Assembly: GCA_025345505.1 (NCBI GenBank) | Contig: JANVCC010000076.1 | Location: 7,935,838 to 7,999,837 of the forward strand | Length of the DNA: 64,000 nucleotides | Direction: 5' to 3' | DNA from: Todiramphus chloris collaris | Taxonomy: Eukaryota; Chordata; Aves; Coraciiformes; Alcedinidae | Part shown: positions 1-13,026 of the stretch, piece by piece | How the letters are laid out: each line of letters starts with the position of its first letter | Position numbering within the stretch: position 1 is the first letter of the stretch | Translations under genes and position numbers: made by a program | The notes under the pieces: model-generated | Seen by the model: only the letters and a program-made list of their open reading frames with translations | What the model was told of the DNA's origin: nothing | The model's database searches: none

Positions 1-2649
1 CTTCCCTCTCTAGGCAGGAAGAACTCTATTTCATACCTCAACAATGAAAGCTCAAAAACACTTAATTCAATTCTCCACTGAAACCAGCATCAGAGAAAAG
101 TTTGAATAATGTATGTGCCTTTAATCCGTGGCCCCACTGCTCCTCCAGTTCTGTCTCTACCTTGCTCTTGTTTTCCTGTAGCATTTTGAATCGGAACGGA
201 TTAAGCATGAGGGACCTTCCCACAGTGCAAGCTATTTGAGAAATTAAACAAAGCCCTCTAGCTTAATTAGCCTTCTCCTGAGGTGAAAAACGCCTTTTTT
301 TGATGTTGCAAAGGAGGTTTCTGACTATGCTAATAACTGACATTTAACCATACACTTCCTGAGCTGGGGTGGTAAATGTATCATTCCCCAGACTTCACTA
401 ATATAACTGTTAACTCACATTACAGACCCTGCAGGAAAGGTTGCAAAAGGAATAGCAGCTCTGCCGCATTCGCATGCCCAAGACACGCGGCTAATGGCTG
501 CAAGTATTAAAGCTTGTTACAGCTTCTTCCAGGCTCTGAACAGGGAAAATCCTTCACAGATAGAACACCTGAGAAATGCTTAACACCAATTCTCTGCTTG
601 TGATGGAAATCCATCATGAGAAAGCAATTTGAAAAGCAGGAGGTAGATGAATAATTCAGTAAAAAAGATGTCAGTAACTGAACAGACAATGGAAGAACTG
701 CTTCTTTTCTTGGTGCTGTTGTTATCATTAGAGAGGAATGAACAGAGGTCACATCACCCTTACACAAAATAATAAACAGTTTCAGATAAATTAAAATGGG
801 ATTAAATGCATTTGGCATAGCATCAAAATACAACAAGGGCAATACAGTTTTAAATGGCAAAATAAAAAATATTTTCTATGTGACAGTTATCCCGTGGAGA
901 TTTAGGCTATAAAAATTGTTGAGAAAAACGGTTTACAGGACTAAAATATATATATATATGTATATATACATAAAAATCAGATTTACACAGCAATTGTTTA
1001 ATAGAGGATTACATCAGGAAAGGTCACTTTATATGTAAATAGAACAACCCAGGCTAAGTTAAGTGTATGCGTGAAGATCTACACATATCTGTGTAGTGGG
1101 ATGAGGGAAGGGGGAAAGTATGGAATTCACAGAACACTCATCATGATTTTGACCACTGTGTTCTGTTCCTTTACCTCATTTCTCAAATATTCTGCAATCT
1201 GAAGTGTATGTGAGTGTGTTTTGTTCAGGCTTTATAGCTCTTGGGAATGAAGAATATCTTTTCTTAATATAAAATATCACAACAGTCTTCTCTTATAGAA
1301 GAAACAGAATATAAATATTTCCCATGGTTCTCCTTTGTGGCTTTAGTTCTGATTCTGCCTCCTCTGACCTTTTACAGATAGTTTGTCCTGCAACTTTGGA
1401 AATGTGTCTTTCTAATACTTTGGTGTTAGATGGCCCTGCAGGAAGAGGATGTATTACTAATTCTAGGAGAAGTGAAAAACATTCTGGTGATATTACCGCT
1501 GCCAAAATCCTTTAACAAATCTAAGTGTTATTTTTACTTTTCCAAGGAATATTTAATGAACATCAAATATTCATAGAGGATAGATAATACTTAAATGACA
1601 TCTTTAAATGATTAAAAATGTGCAATTCTCTGGTAGTGATTACTACATCAAGGCCTACAATACATTTTCATTAGGCACAAACTGTCTCCAAGGTGATACC
1701 AAGAAAAAAAATATTTCAGAACCCCGCTATTTGTTAGGAAGTGCACATCCATGTTCACATCCTCTGTTTTCAGGATGAAAAATTGGTGTTTGGGTCACTA
1801 GTAGATAAGATGACAGATAAAATTAACCAACTGGTAAGGTAAAGGAAAGGTCCACTAAGCCCATCATTTTACCCCAGCCTGTGTTCCATTTGGCTACCCT
1901 CGACATTAGTCTCTTCTTCTGTAATTAAACAGAAGGTATTCTCATTCCCAATCACAATTTTGTTCCAACAGACTGAATACCATTTGGACACGAGACCACA
2001 GGCAATGGGTACAAGAGATCCAACACAGACTGTGTATTTATATAATGATTTAAGATAATACAACTCTATTAAAGGTATCTTCGCAATAAAACATAATGCT
2101 GGGGGGCTTCGTTTTGGTTTTTTTTTTTGTTGAAAAACATGTTGGAAACCACTTGAACAACAAGCGTTCTTCTTCTTTTTTACTTCTTCTCTTCTTTCTG
2201 TCAAATTGTTGCTTCAAATATATCCAGAATGTTCTTGTGCACACTGGGAAAGAACTGCTGCATTTCTAAGCACAGAATGTGCTTAAAGGTACAGCTACAA
2301 AAATCAGAAGTCCAGGGGATGTAGTAGAGAGAAATAAAGGCATGCTTTATTATTGAATATAAATCTCAAGAATTGGTACTAACTACTGAAGGTTGCCATT
2401 GTAAATGACTAAATACTGCTAATTAATAAGAATCATGAATAAATGCAATGAAAGTTAATACTAAAAGAAAATTACTTCTTTGTTTCATTTGAAAATTGGA
2501 GTTAGTCTCAATTTAAATTTCTTCCTGTATTATCAAATTCACTGCTAGTTTGGTAAAAAAAAATAAGAAAGTAAAATGAAATCACAATGCAGGTAAAATC
2601 ATCTCTACCAATGTTGTGGTTGAGAAGTAAGAAGAAAGGTAGATTATCG
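1..2649. other. Unique A+T-rich non-coding stretch
   Basis: I see no gene here. The open reading frames are short and low in complexity (for example lysine-rich ones at 1869-2244 that come from A/T runs). A (TA)n microsatellite lies at 946-970. There is no CpG cluster and no recognisable repeat family. Confidence 0.6.
946..970. repeat. (TA)n microsatellite
   Basis: Alternating T and A with a TG and a CA interruption. The flanks are almost self-complementary, so the strand can fold on itself. Confidence 0.8.
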
Positions 2650-3572
2650 AGTGCACCCTCAGCAATTGAGTGCACACTCAGCAAGTTTGCCGATGACACC
2701 AAGCTGTGTGGGGCAGCTGACACTCTGGAGGGAAGGGATGCCATCCCGAGGGACCTTGACAGGCTGGAGAGGTGAGCCCATGCCAACCTCATGAAGTTCT
2801 ACAAGGCCAAATGCAAGGTCCTCCATCTGGGTTGGAGCAATCCCAAGCACCAATATAGGCTGGGCAGTGACTGGCTTGAGAGCAGCCTTGAAGAAAAGGA
2901 CTTGGGGAGTGCTGGTGGGTGAGAAGCTCAACATGAGCCATCAGTGTGCTCTTGCAGCCCAGAAAGCCAATCGTGTCCTGGGCTGCATCAAGAGAAGCGT
3001 GGCCAGCAGGTCGAGGGAGGTGATATTTTCCCTCTACTCCACTCTCATGAGACCTCACCTGGAGTACTGCGTCCAGTTCTGGAGCCCCTATTACAGAAGG
3101 GATATGGACATGCTGGAATGTGTCCAGAGAAGGGCCACGAGGATGATCAGAGGGCTGGAGCACCTCTCCTAGGAGGACAGACAGAGAGTTGGGATTGTTC
3201 AGTCTGAAGAAGAGAAGGCTCCAGGGAGACCTTATTGTGGCCTTCCAGTATCTGAAGGGGGCCTACAAGAAAGCTGGGGAGGGACTTTTTAGGCTGTCGG
3301 GCAGTGATAGGGCTAGAGGAAATGGATTAAAGTTAGAGATAGGTCGATTCAGGTTAGAAATTAGGAAGAATTTCTTCCCCATGAGGGTGGTGAGACACTG
3401 GAACAGGTTGCCCAGAGAGGTGGTGGAAGCCCCATCCTTTGAAGTTTTTAAGATCAGGCTGGATGGGGCTCTGAGAAACCTGCTCTAGTGGGAGGTGTCC
3501 CTGCCTATGGCAGGGGGGTTGGAACTATATGATCTTTAAGGTCCTTTCCAACCCTGGCAATTCTATGATCCT
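2650..3572 (+). mobile_element. CR1 LINE, 5'-truncated, 3' end intact
   Basis: The longest CR1 copy in the window. It starts inside ORF2 just before the reverse-transcriptase catalytic box and runs through the ORF2 end and the 3' UTR to a tail with ATTCTATGATCCTATT. The 3' UTR shows the usual CR1 landmarks: a GGGGGGTTGGAACTATATGA box, then AAGGTCCTTTCCAACCCTGG. Truncation at the 5' end with an intact 3' end is what target-primed reverse transcription leaves. A short imperfect direct repeat (GAGTGCACCCTCAGCA then GAGTGCACACTCAGCA) sits at the 5' junction. Confidence 0.95.
2669..3488 (+). pseudogene. Remnant of CR1 ORF2 (reverse transcriptase C-terminal part)
   Basis: ORF2 of CR1 encodes an endonuclease and reverse transcriptase that copies the element RNA at a nicked chromosome. 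Here only the C-terminal third is left. It begins in one frame with [11 protein letters not shown], which still holds the FADD catalytic box (about 2686-2697). A TGA interrupts that frame at 2773-2775. The frame shifts near 2910, carries on with [13 protein letters not shown] (about 3034-3075), meets a TAG at 3170-3172, and resumes in a third frame with GLFSLKKRRLQGDL and HWNRLPREVV up to 3488. At least one nonsense change and two frame changes mean it cannot make a working enzyme. Upstream ORF2 and ORF1 are missing. Confidence 0.9.
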
Positions 3573-4713
3573 ATTAAAATAATAGATGAGCAAAACCAAG
3601 CCAAGTTTACAAAATGCCAACTTCCCAAATACCCAATAAATGACTGAAGTTAAAGTTTCTAACAAACTTTCTACAAAGTTCTTTTCTGGTTTTTTTCTTA
3701 TAAATCTAAAATAAAGGAAGTATTGAGCTTAATGACAGCTAATCCTGACTTTGTTTTGCCTAACCAGTGCTCACTCTAATTATTCTAGCTCATCCTCTAT
3801 CATGTCTATGTGTTGCTAAAGTAAGGATAGAAAACTCTGAGATTTTTAAACTTTTTTTTTTTTATTAGTGAGAGATGAGAATGTCAGGTCTACTCGACTC
3901 GTCTGCTTCAAGAGAAGTTCTGAGTGAATTCAGACTAGGACATTTAGTTGACTGTTTTACTGGTTGTTGGAGCACAGGAAAGAGGTAATCTGGCTATCGT
4001 GTAAGTAAGCATTTGCTTTCATTGCTCAGTAAGTCAAAATTCATAAAGCAATAAGGAGAAGGGACAGTCTCAAAACGCCATGCCAAAGAGTTGACTTTCC
4101 TATTGCTGGAGATGCTGAGAAAAGTTCTCTTGATAGGACTGAACCACAGAGAGCATTTCATCAGCCTTTTTGGTTTGATCTGTTTTTATCTTCCACTGTC
4201 AGGGACACTGAGGTGTCAAACAACAACACTCAGCAAGGTCAGAGCCCCTGCCTAAGAACATTCCATCTTTCTTCCAACATTGTGGGAGAGAAGAATCCTG
4301 AAAGCACCTTGATAAGTACTTGTTTTTGACAAGCATCAGGGAGTGTAAGAGTGGAAAGAGAGGAAAGAGTGGGAAACATCCTCCAGAGTAGTCTCTAAGT
4401 TCATAGCCCACTAACAAGTTTTATTTTACGCAACACAGACAAGTTGTTTTACAACTCTTCTCATTTCACCTGGTTCTAGTAACTTATCTGGTATGATAGA
4501 GAGATTGCAATCACTTTGGAAAAGCAAGTGTGGGTTTTTTCTCCCCTGGGGAACAGAAGCGTGAGAGGGAGAAGGGAAAGGTGAAGTAGCAAAAAGAATG
4601 AGAAAAGCTGATGGTTTCAAGAGACCGGAATAAGAAGCTTCCTGTTTGGACACAATATACATTAGTAGCAGATGCTCTGTGATACTACACAGACTATAGA
4701 ACCACATAAAAAA

Positions 4714-4737
4714 CAACAACAACAACAACAACAACAA
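4714..4737. repeat. (CAA)n microsatellite
   Basis: Eight CAA units in a row, followed by A-rich and CA-rich sequence. Confidence 0.9.
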
Positions 4738-7700
4738 AAACCAAAACACACGCACACGCAAAATAATAACACAAACCCCCTCTAACAAATAATTCAATTA
4801 TTATTTCGTTTCTCTAGTTGCCCGTGGTTCTTGTTCCATATTTCCAATCTCTTCCTAATAGGATAAACACTTGAAGAACTAAGCATTAAGAAGAGGAATA
4901 GTGACTGAGAGATTCATCTGAATATCAGGAAAGTTAGCTATGGAATAGCAAATGTTACCATTTCACTAGACTATATGCAATATCCTGCATTTATAGAGCC
5001 ACTTGGACATGTAGAAGTGAGAGTGACAGTATTTTCAATCCCCCTATAACAAGGAGTTACTCCGTTTTATTAAAGAGGTCCTGGTCTACTCCCTTGCGAT
5101 CCAGACCATAGGAAAAACTTGGCAAGAGGAGCAAAGACCTATCATTGCCACACTAAGTCAAACATCGTCAAGGAGTCTGCTGCCTCAGAGGACCTCAATC
5201 AGACCAATCAATCATACATACAATCACGCATGACTACAATAGAGGTTTTCTGTCCCCAAACAAAGTCTTTCCTTCATGTACCTGTATTTCCCTGCTATAA
5301 TTCATAATTAAGACATAAACAGAAAGCATCGGCCTTCACCCAAGCACAAGCTGCTCAGTGATGAAGCTTAGCAAAAAGGTCGAGTGAATGCTGACATATC
5401 CAAGCTTCCCTCCCATGCAAGAGGAAGTTTCTGATTGTAGAGCTCAGCTATTACCAACTTTAACAATTGCATGTTTATTTTGGAATGCCCCAGGCAAATT
5501 ACAGCGTGTATTGACTTTCTCAACATACATCGCTGAGTCTTGCTGTGTGCTGAGGCTGTTCTAAGACTTTGATTATGTGGACTTAGAATTTCAACCTCAC
5601 AAAGGCAATAAAATGTCAAATCTTGTGTTTTCTTTAATATGCATTAAGTGTCTTTGAGCCAATGATTCACTTACAAATTGCTGGGGGGTTGATAAAAGCC
5701 CACGAGGGTCTACCCAGTGTTGTATACTGAAATCTGTAATGCAGAGAGAGGAAAAAGCTAAAGGCAAATGCATTCCCAGATACGAAAACTTGAATGTTTA
5801 TAGCCAAAGACAAAAATGCATATAGTTAGGGGAGAAGGAATGTCGAATATATCTATAAGCACCCTTTTGTGTATACCAGCTAATAAAAAACTACACTAAT
5901 CAGACTGGACCATGCAGTGGGATAGAAACCTCTTCATGTCTGGGATAATCATCAAAAGTACTGTCCCTGCAGTGCAAGGAGCAGGATCTTTGTTCTGTGG
6001 TTAACCTCCTGTAGAGGTAGTTGGAGAACTGTCACTTATGGAGAACATCTTCTCAACACCAGGTGTTAAGTCAGCATTCTGTAGACTATGTGAATTAGAC
6101 CAAGAACTATAGCTTGTTTAGACAGCCATTCAAAGTCTGAGTTATGCACCTTACTCATCATATGCCTATTTTTCTTCTACATTGTTCTGCAGTATATAAT
6201 AGAATTCTAGCAAAATAAATCCATCCTGAAGACTCTCCAGGGACAGAAAATCTCCTGGGAAAATAAGATATGGAACTATTGTCTGCAAATACTGTCCAGT
6301 CCATATGGTTACTAGAGCCAGCTGGCACAGACAAGAAAATGGAACAAGCCTTCACCAAAAAAACCCAATCAATTCTTCTGCAGCTGAGATGCTAAAATGC
6401 ACCCTTTGTTGGGAGGCACAGAGTGAGAAGAACTTTGCTTTTTTTAATCAAGTTGAATGTGTTGCTTCATACTTTTACAGGTACTTTCCCTCTAACCTAA
6501 ACCACAAGTTGTCTCCAGCCATAGATAAAAGTTAAAAAGCAATACTTGCCTGTATCAGTTTGCTTACTTTTTGGAGATTATCTGTGGCAAGGGTGCTATT
6601 TTATCCTGGATGTTTTTGAAGAAGGTATTTGATTACCCTTGGGGTATGACATTTTCTATTTCAAAAGATCCCAGATTCTGCTGCAGCAATCTTATCTCTA
6701 AGTCGTGCCATTTAGCTCAAACATCATAAATTGGGCAAATTTGATATTGCTACACAGTGCCCGAATGCAGCACTGTGAAAAAGAAGGTTTTTGCCATTTA
6801 ACTGGTGTCACGAATGCTTTTGACCCATCTCTCCCATTCATTGACTTCACCTCATAAATGACTGCAGAGAGAAATGTCACCTAAAATGACTGTGTAACTT
6901 TTGAGTATAATGGAGACACGGAATGGATTTTTCTAATTTTTCTGGGTATACCCAAGGGTCTAATCAAATCACTTGGACAGCTCCCTCAGGCATAATGTGA
7001 AGGCCGGGGCTGACACTCGGCATCTACAGGTCTCGCCTGCTAACCTCTGCTCATCTGTTTTGTATTTCTGTTCATATTGGTATTACTGGCAAGCTGCTAA
7101 AGCCAGAATAATCTGTTATGACACTAGAGAATGTGTATGCCTCTGACATGGCCATTATAGACCGTTATGATATAATACGGATCCCAGAAGCTCTCAACAC
7201 CTTCAGCAGCATGATTTAGATTGAAAACATTAATGTTTATCATCCAGCCTATTACTGTCAAATTCTGCTGCCAGCTATGCAAGGATCAGGACAGTTCAGT
7301 TGCATTTACATCAGGCAATTTCGTGAGGTTTTTGTGTGTGTCCTCAAGCAATGTGGAATATAAAGAAAGGCTGATGATGCTGGGGGGTATCTGTGTGTGC
7401 TTATATGATATGAAACAAAAAAATAAGATCAAGTAAACACACTGGTATCTTCTCAAAGAAAGTCTTCTTTTTAAAGAAACTTTCTAAACCTAAGGGCTGT
7501 TCATTAGGCTTTAGTTCAGACACCAGTCCTGGGTGGTAGGACTATCTTCTCCACCCCTTCTGAGTGTCTTAGCTCTTCAACACTTGTTGCTTTCATTGAT
7601 TAATGTGCAATGATGCTGCACAAACACTGAAAAAAAGACACCCTTTACTCAGCTTACAACTGAAATGCAATACTAGGTATCATCACAAAATTGTCATCAC

Positions 7701-10700
7701 CCACTGAGTGGAAGCCCAAGGAGTGGGGAGATTCTTCCTTCACTTTCTTGTATCTGTTTCTCTCCCCTATTCTCATACTCTAAGTAAACTAAGATCCCAT
7801 GACAGAGAGAAATACTTAACTTCAGAGATGTAGTAAAACGATTTGGCGAGAGTCCCAACCTGGCTGCTAAACATCCTTGTCTGCTCTTCATGAAGAACCT
7901 CTCTCATTTAAAACAGATAGCTGTTACATGTCATTGCCTTTGGATTTGGCAATGGGTTGAAAGCAGAGAGATCACCACTGTCAGAGGCAAAAAAGCTGTT
8001 CTTCTGAAGAGCAGATGTAGTCCCCAAAATAGGTAGTTACCTGACTGAGAAGAAACACTTAAATATCCAACAGGAATTAGTGCACCCTTTAAATATTTGG
8101 GATGGTTTGATTTCTTGTGCTGCAGAAAATCCATCCTGTCCTTACTCCCATCTGTAGTGTTGCTATGCAGACAGTGAGAAAATCAAATTGTCATTAATAT
8201 CATCCATTTATCCTGATTTCTAGCTGCATATCAAATACCTGATAGGAGCACATCTGCAAACGCTCTGCTGTTTCAGCTTTGTTCATCTCTTGAGACAGAC
8301 AGCTACTTATCAGAGGAAACCTTCCCAAGAGATTTGGTGGCTGCTCAGATAGAGGATCATACCCCTCTATTAATCCTGACATATAAATTCTAGCTTGATA
8401 TTTCACTGGAAAATATAAAACCCTTCTGCCTTTGGCTCCGTTATAAATGTAATTGTTTTTCACAGGTCATACTGTTGATCTGGAGTGAAGTACATGTTCT
8501 GTGTTCATATCTGAGACATGCAATAAATGGACTTGCATTCTGTGAGGGGCAAGGTCACAGGCATGCTGAGCTGATAAATGCTCTGTTTTGATGCTTTAGG
8601 TTCTTAACTCTGGTGTTTTGTCTCTAATCCACTTCTGAATCTGAGATGCCAGGGAAAAGTGCTGCTATTTCTGTATTAGGAAGGTCACAGAAATGGATCA
8701 GCATGAGAAAAAGTATCAGTAATCTGTTAATTTTTCCATTTCCCAATTTGTCATGTAACAGGGGAAACATTCCAACTAATCTTTTAATGGGACTGAAGAT
8801 GCGGGTAGCTGAGATGAAACACTTAATCAGAGGGGCTACCACATACTCTTTTTTTTTTTCTTCTTTTCTTTTCTTGCCCCACAAATTGTTTAATGATTAC
8901 ATTTGGTACAACTTTGCATTTGGTGGATCACATCTTGCATATTTGAACAAGCACATTAGTTAAGAAAACCTTACAGCCAAATTCCTGACTGACAATTTTC
9001 CACTCTCTCCATTTTAAAGCACTTTGGTGCCTTAGCTCTTCTGACTGCTTCTGCGTGCCGGCAGTTACCCTGATTAAAAACCCATTTGAGAGCTTCTAAG
9101 GTGACAGCTTAAAGCTTTAATGCTTCCTGTGATTTGCAAGAAGGAACGCAGACTGTTCTCACATCACATGAGACGTTATTTAATAATGCTTCAAGTATCA
9201 AAATATAAAAATGAGTCCGACTATCAAAATATAAGAAAGCAAAAGAAGGAACTTACTTGCACTCTCCAAATATTAGTGACAAAAAGAGAAGGTTTAATGT
9301 CAGTAAAGAACATTCACTGTTGTCACTTTCACAGTAGCAAAATAACAAGTAGAAACAAAAAGGTGGATAGACACAAACCCTGAAGTTCCCGTATTCTTTC
9401 TGTCCCTGACATCTGGATGATGTTAGAACACAAAAACATCAGATTATATTTCTGTTGTATAAATTCTGGCAAGCTGAGGCCAGCAGGAGCCATGTCTGTA
9501 CATTAGAATAGACCAAAGGTTTGCTATAGTTTTATGGTAGATTTATAGTCATGCCGAGGCTGGCTGGAAGGTAGAATTCCAACAATGAAAACATTCCCTC
9601 CCATCTCTGTTATTTCAGAGCCCAGTCTTGCTTCTCAGTATGTCCCATTCTAGGGTGCTTGAATTCACCTGCAGTATGGAAATCCCAAACACCCTTGTTT
9701 GCCCCTTCAGTTTCTGGTGGCCTACAGGTAGCATATACTGCTAAAAGAATGAAAGGAAAATATCTTTCATTGCCTAACTACTGAGAATATGCTAAGGTTA
9801 TCTATTTATATTGGGAGTTGAAATCAAGCTGGGAAACTTGAAAGGAAGAGTGACAACTAAGCAGTTTATCTGAAGCAGGCTAAAGTTCACCTCAGGAGAC
9901 TTATTTTTTCTGATGTGTCTCCACAAGTTGAATTGTTTTCTTTCATGTTTTTGTTTTTTGGTTTGTTTTTATTTCAAACGGATTACAATATTTAGAGAAC
10001 AATCTTACACTAATTAGGGAATAACCTGCATAATAAAAAGAGATGTTGAATTAAAGAAAGCAAAAAAATTAATTGCTCTGTTATAGTACCACAGAAATAG
10101 CATGGAGTACTGGAAAGGTGGGAAACCAGTTTTCTAAACTAAATATAAACCAGAAGTCTCAGAAGATGTAAGGTCCTCAGAGAATTTATTCTCATTAAAC
10201 AAAAAAACCCAACAGAGCTACCTCCAAAAGTAGCTCCCAAATGCAATTTCATCCACCCCACAACCCTCGTCTTTCTTAACTCTTATGTTATTTAGCATAA
10301 CTATAGAATTTCCTTGAAAGGCACTGGAAAAATAGCCTGGTCAAGGATTTTCCTTCCCTTGTATCTTCTCAGGCAAAAGGGCTGTTTCTCTTCCTGATCA
10401 GGATGTGGGTATTATTTGTAGCTTACAATGGCCTCCTGCCAGCAGGTGACATGAGTTACAAAATCAAATTACTGGAAGGATTTGAGGTACAGAAGTGTAC
10501 ACTTACATGTACAGCCAGGCAGTAAATTCTGAAGTGAAAGACAATAAAAAGCTTTGGTCAAGTCTGAACTATGCAGCCAGAGCCAGATGCAGGGCTACAG
10601 CTAATTATGCTGAAAGTAAGTTTTATTCAGGTTACCTGCACTCAATAAACAAGCTGTTTATTTCTCTACAGACCACACCCATTTTGACAAACAATTTAGC

Positions 10701-11381
10701 AGGTATCCAGTAACAGATGAAGATTTTTTCCTTTAATTTCTTTATCCATACTATCCATCTGATATTTAGTCTTTGCACCTAAATCAAGAGAAATTGTTTG
10801 TGGTAGCATAAGAAATTTTTGCCCCATTGATTTCCCACAGCACTGAAATGTCATATTAGCTCAAGGTGAAGGAGCTAATAGGATAAGAAGAATAATGGAA
10901 ATAATGATGGGGGGAGCAATGCACTCAGCTGCACATAAGAGGTTGAAGTTTTATTTGGGGGTTCTTATGCTATTATAAAGTTTAAGAGCAAAACAAAAAT
11001 GGTTGTTAACATCAAAGACATAGTATCACCTCATCTGCTTATTGAGAAAATCAACATCCTCAGACTTGTTAGTGTATGAAATAGGTAGGAAAACAAACTA
11101 TTGTTAATAACATCAGCTGAATATCCCAATGCTCTGCATGGTTATTTTTCTTCCAGTGTTGTTTCCCCTCTTAGAGACAGTTGCAGGTGGCAGGTAAGCA
11201 GGAGAAGGAGCATGTCGTAATATTTCACACACATCCTGAATCAGACCATATATCTGTCATAGCTAAGACCTGGCTTTGACAGTGGAAGAAAAATCCACAT
11301 CCAAATAAATTTTCAACCATCCACAGACTTCTTTAACAAGCCTAAGGTGCAAACAATTTTCCACCTTGGAGAAAAGAGATT

Positions 11382-11399
11382 AAAAAAAAAAAAAAAAAA
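11382..11399. repeat. Poly-A tract
   Basis: Eighteen A in a row. No retroposed gene body or target duplication is visible next to it, so I treat it as simple sequence. Confidence 0.85.
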
Positions 11400-12973
11400 G
11401 TTCACATTTTGCCTTTCTACGTATGAGCAAAGTATATTGTTGTTGCTGGTTTTGCCCTTGCCATTTCAAATGATTCATTGAAATAATAAATCCTGTGTAG
11501 ATTTCCCTATTGCAAATTCAAACTGGTTTTTTGAGTTACACGAAACCACTATCTATGCTGTCTTGTTCCAATGGAAAGCATTTGTTTCAGTACTTTGTGT
11601 TTCGCTAGTATATGTTTCAGAATAAGGAAAATAGTCCTTGTTATAGTACAATTTGACACTGCATAGACATTCCCCAACTGTAAGAAACTTAGCCATTCAA
11701 TATTTAACTCCAGTACAGATGTAAGTCAACAGAAAAGAGCGTGGCCCACAGGCACACGCTAGGGTTTAACCACTGTAATACAGAATTTCAGCTCAATCAT
11801 GTAACCACAGCAATTCAGAAAAAAAAGCATGCTAAACCCCAACATCTTTCTCTCAGCTTCTAGTGGCTTCAAGAAGGATGAAAACAACACAAAAAAAAAT
11901 AACTGCAAATACTAGAGTAAAGAGAAGGTAGAAATGATTGTACCTGACTTGACAAACTAAGAAAAAAGTTTAAAAATCCACATTTCACAGGCTTTAACAC
12001 TGTCACTGAATTGTGCGTTCTGATTCTGTGATCAAAGAGTTTGGTAATTCTGTAATTATTATTTATTGCCACTGTGTCTGAAAAAGAGTATTGACCACTG
12101 ATGAACCCGTGAACTTTGTTGGTTGGTTACATTTTACTATAAATAGATTCCAATCTAAAAGAACTGGGTGTGATTATCCTGAAATCATCTCCCGTAGACA
12201 GTAGAGACAAAAAGTGGCCTTAGGAACCCTTGATATGTGCTCTGTTCTTAGGAATGCTGGAGTAAAAGGGAAATAGATCAGAAATAGTCCTGAAAAGGGC
12301 TCAGTTGACACTGGCTATGTGCACACTAATGGCTCTGAGAGTGGAGAGCAGGGCAGGCTACTTAATCCTCACCGTCAGAAAGCAATTAAATCTGCTAATT
12401 ACCGAATTATGTGTGCAAATGCTCAAAGGCAAGAAAAAACAATAACGATTAGCCGGTTCGCAAAGAAATTCTTCCTTCCCTCTCACTCCAGCTGTTTCTG
12501 AGTATTCCCAAAAGATAACATTTCCACAGAGGAGCAACTTCAGCTAACTTAATGTCACATTAAATGACAACATCGCCTTTACTTTCTGCTTGGAGCTGGC
12601 GGATTTAGTGATCCCCAAGTGTCAGGCTGCGAGGCTGGACATGGCATTTAACACGGTCATAGCCACAGCAGTAAGGAAATTTAGACCAGTTAATTTATCA
12701 TAGGAACTACCACCAGGGAATGGAGAGGTAGAGAAAATTCTGGAGACTCGCTTTTCATATGTGCAGAAGGGGAGTCGGGGAAGGTTAAAAAAATTCCTAA
12801 TCTAGTTGTAGGTTTACAAACTAGTAAAATCTTGGGATGTTGCAAGAGTACAGGACTCACTCTATGGTGTTAGACTAAATACTTTTGGTTTTCCACCTTC
12901 AAAGAGGAAGTGGTATTTGCCAGAAAGTTTTTGCCATGTTCTATACAAAGACAACTAAAGAAGAATAGAAAGA

Positions 12974-13026
12974 AGGAAGGTTGGACCAGATGACCCTTGA
13001 GGTCCCTTCCAACCCGGTATTCTATG
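12974..13026 (+). mobile_element. CR1 3' tail fragment
   Basis: Only the last ~50 bp of a CR1: GGTTGGACCAGATGA, then GAGGTCCCTTCCAACCC and TATTCTATGA. Extreme 5' truncation of this kind is common for CR1. Confidence 0.85.

Larger units (their letters stand above)
3573..12973. other. Long unique non-coding stretch
   Basis: About 9.4 kb with no gene I can support. It holds a (CAA)n microsatellite at 4714-4737, an 18-A run at 11382-11399, and a perfect 14-bp palindrome AAACATTAATGTTT at 7225-7238. Reading frames are under 125 codons and show no known domain. Some parts (about 7080-7300 and 9000-9120) have the mixed, non-repetitive look of conserved non-coding DNA, which only an alignment could confirm. 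Confidence 0.55.

Noticed and set aside
1869-2244. Lysine-rich minus-strand frames
   Set aside because: They derive from T/C-rich runs and overlap each other in different frames.
12609-12670. Possible 62-nt plus-strand exon between GGATTTAG and GTAAGG
   Set aside because: The open frame is too short to be informative and the acceptor has a weak pyrimidine tract.
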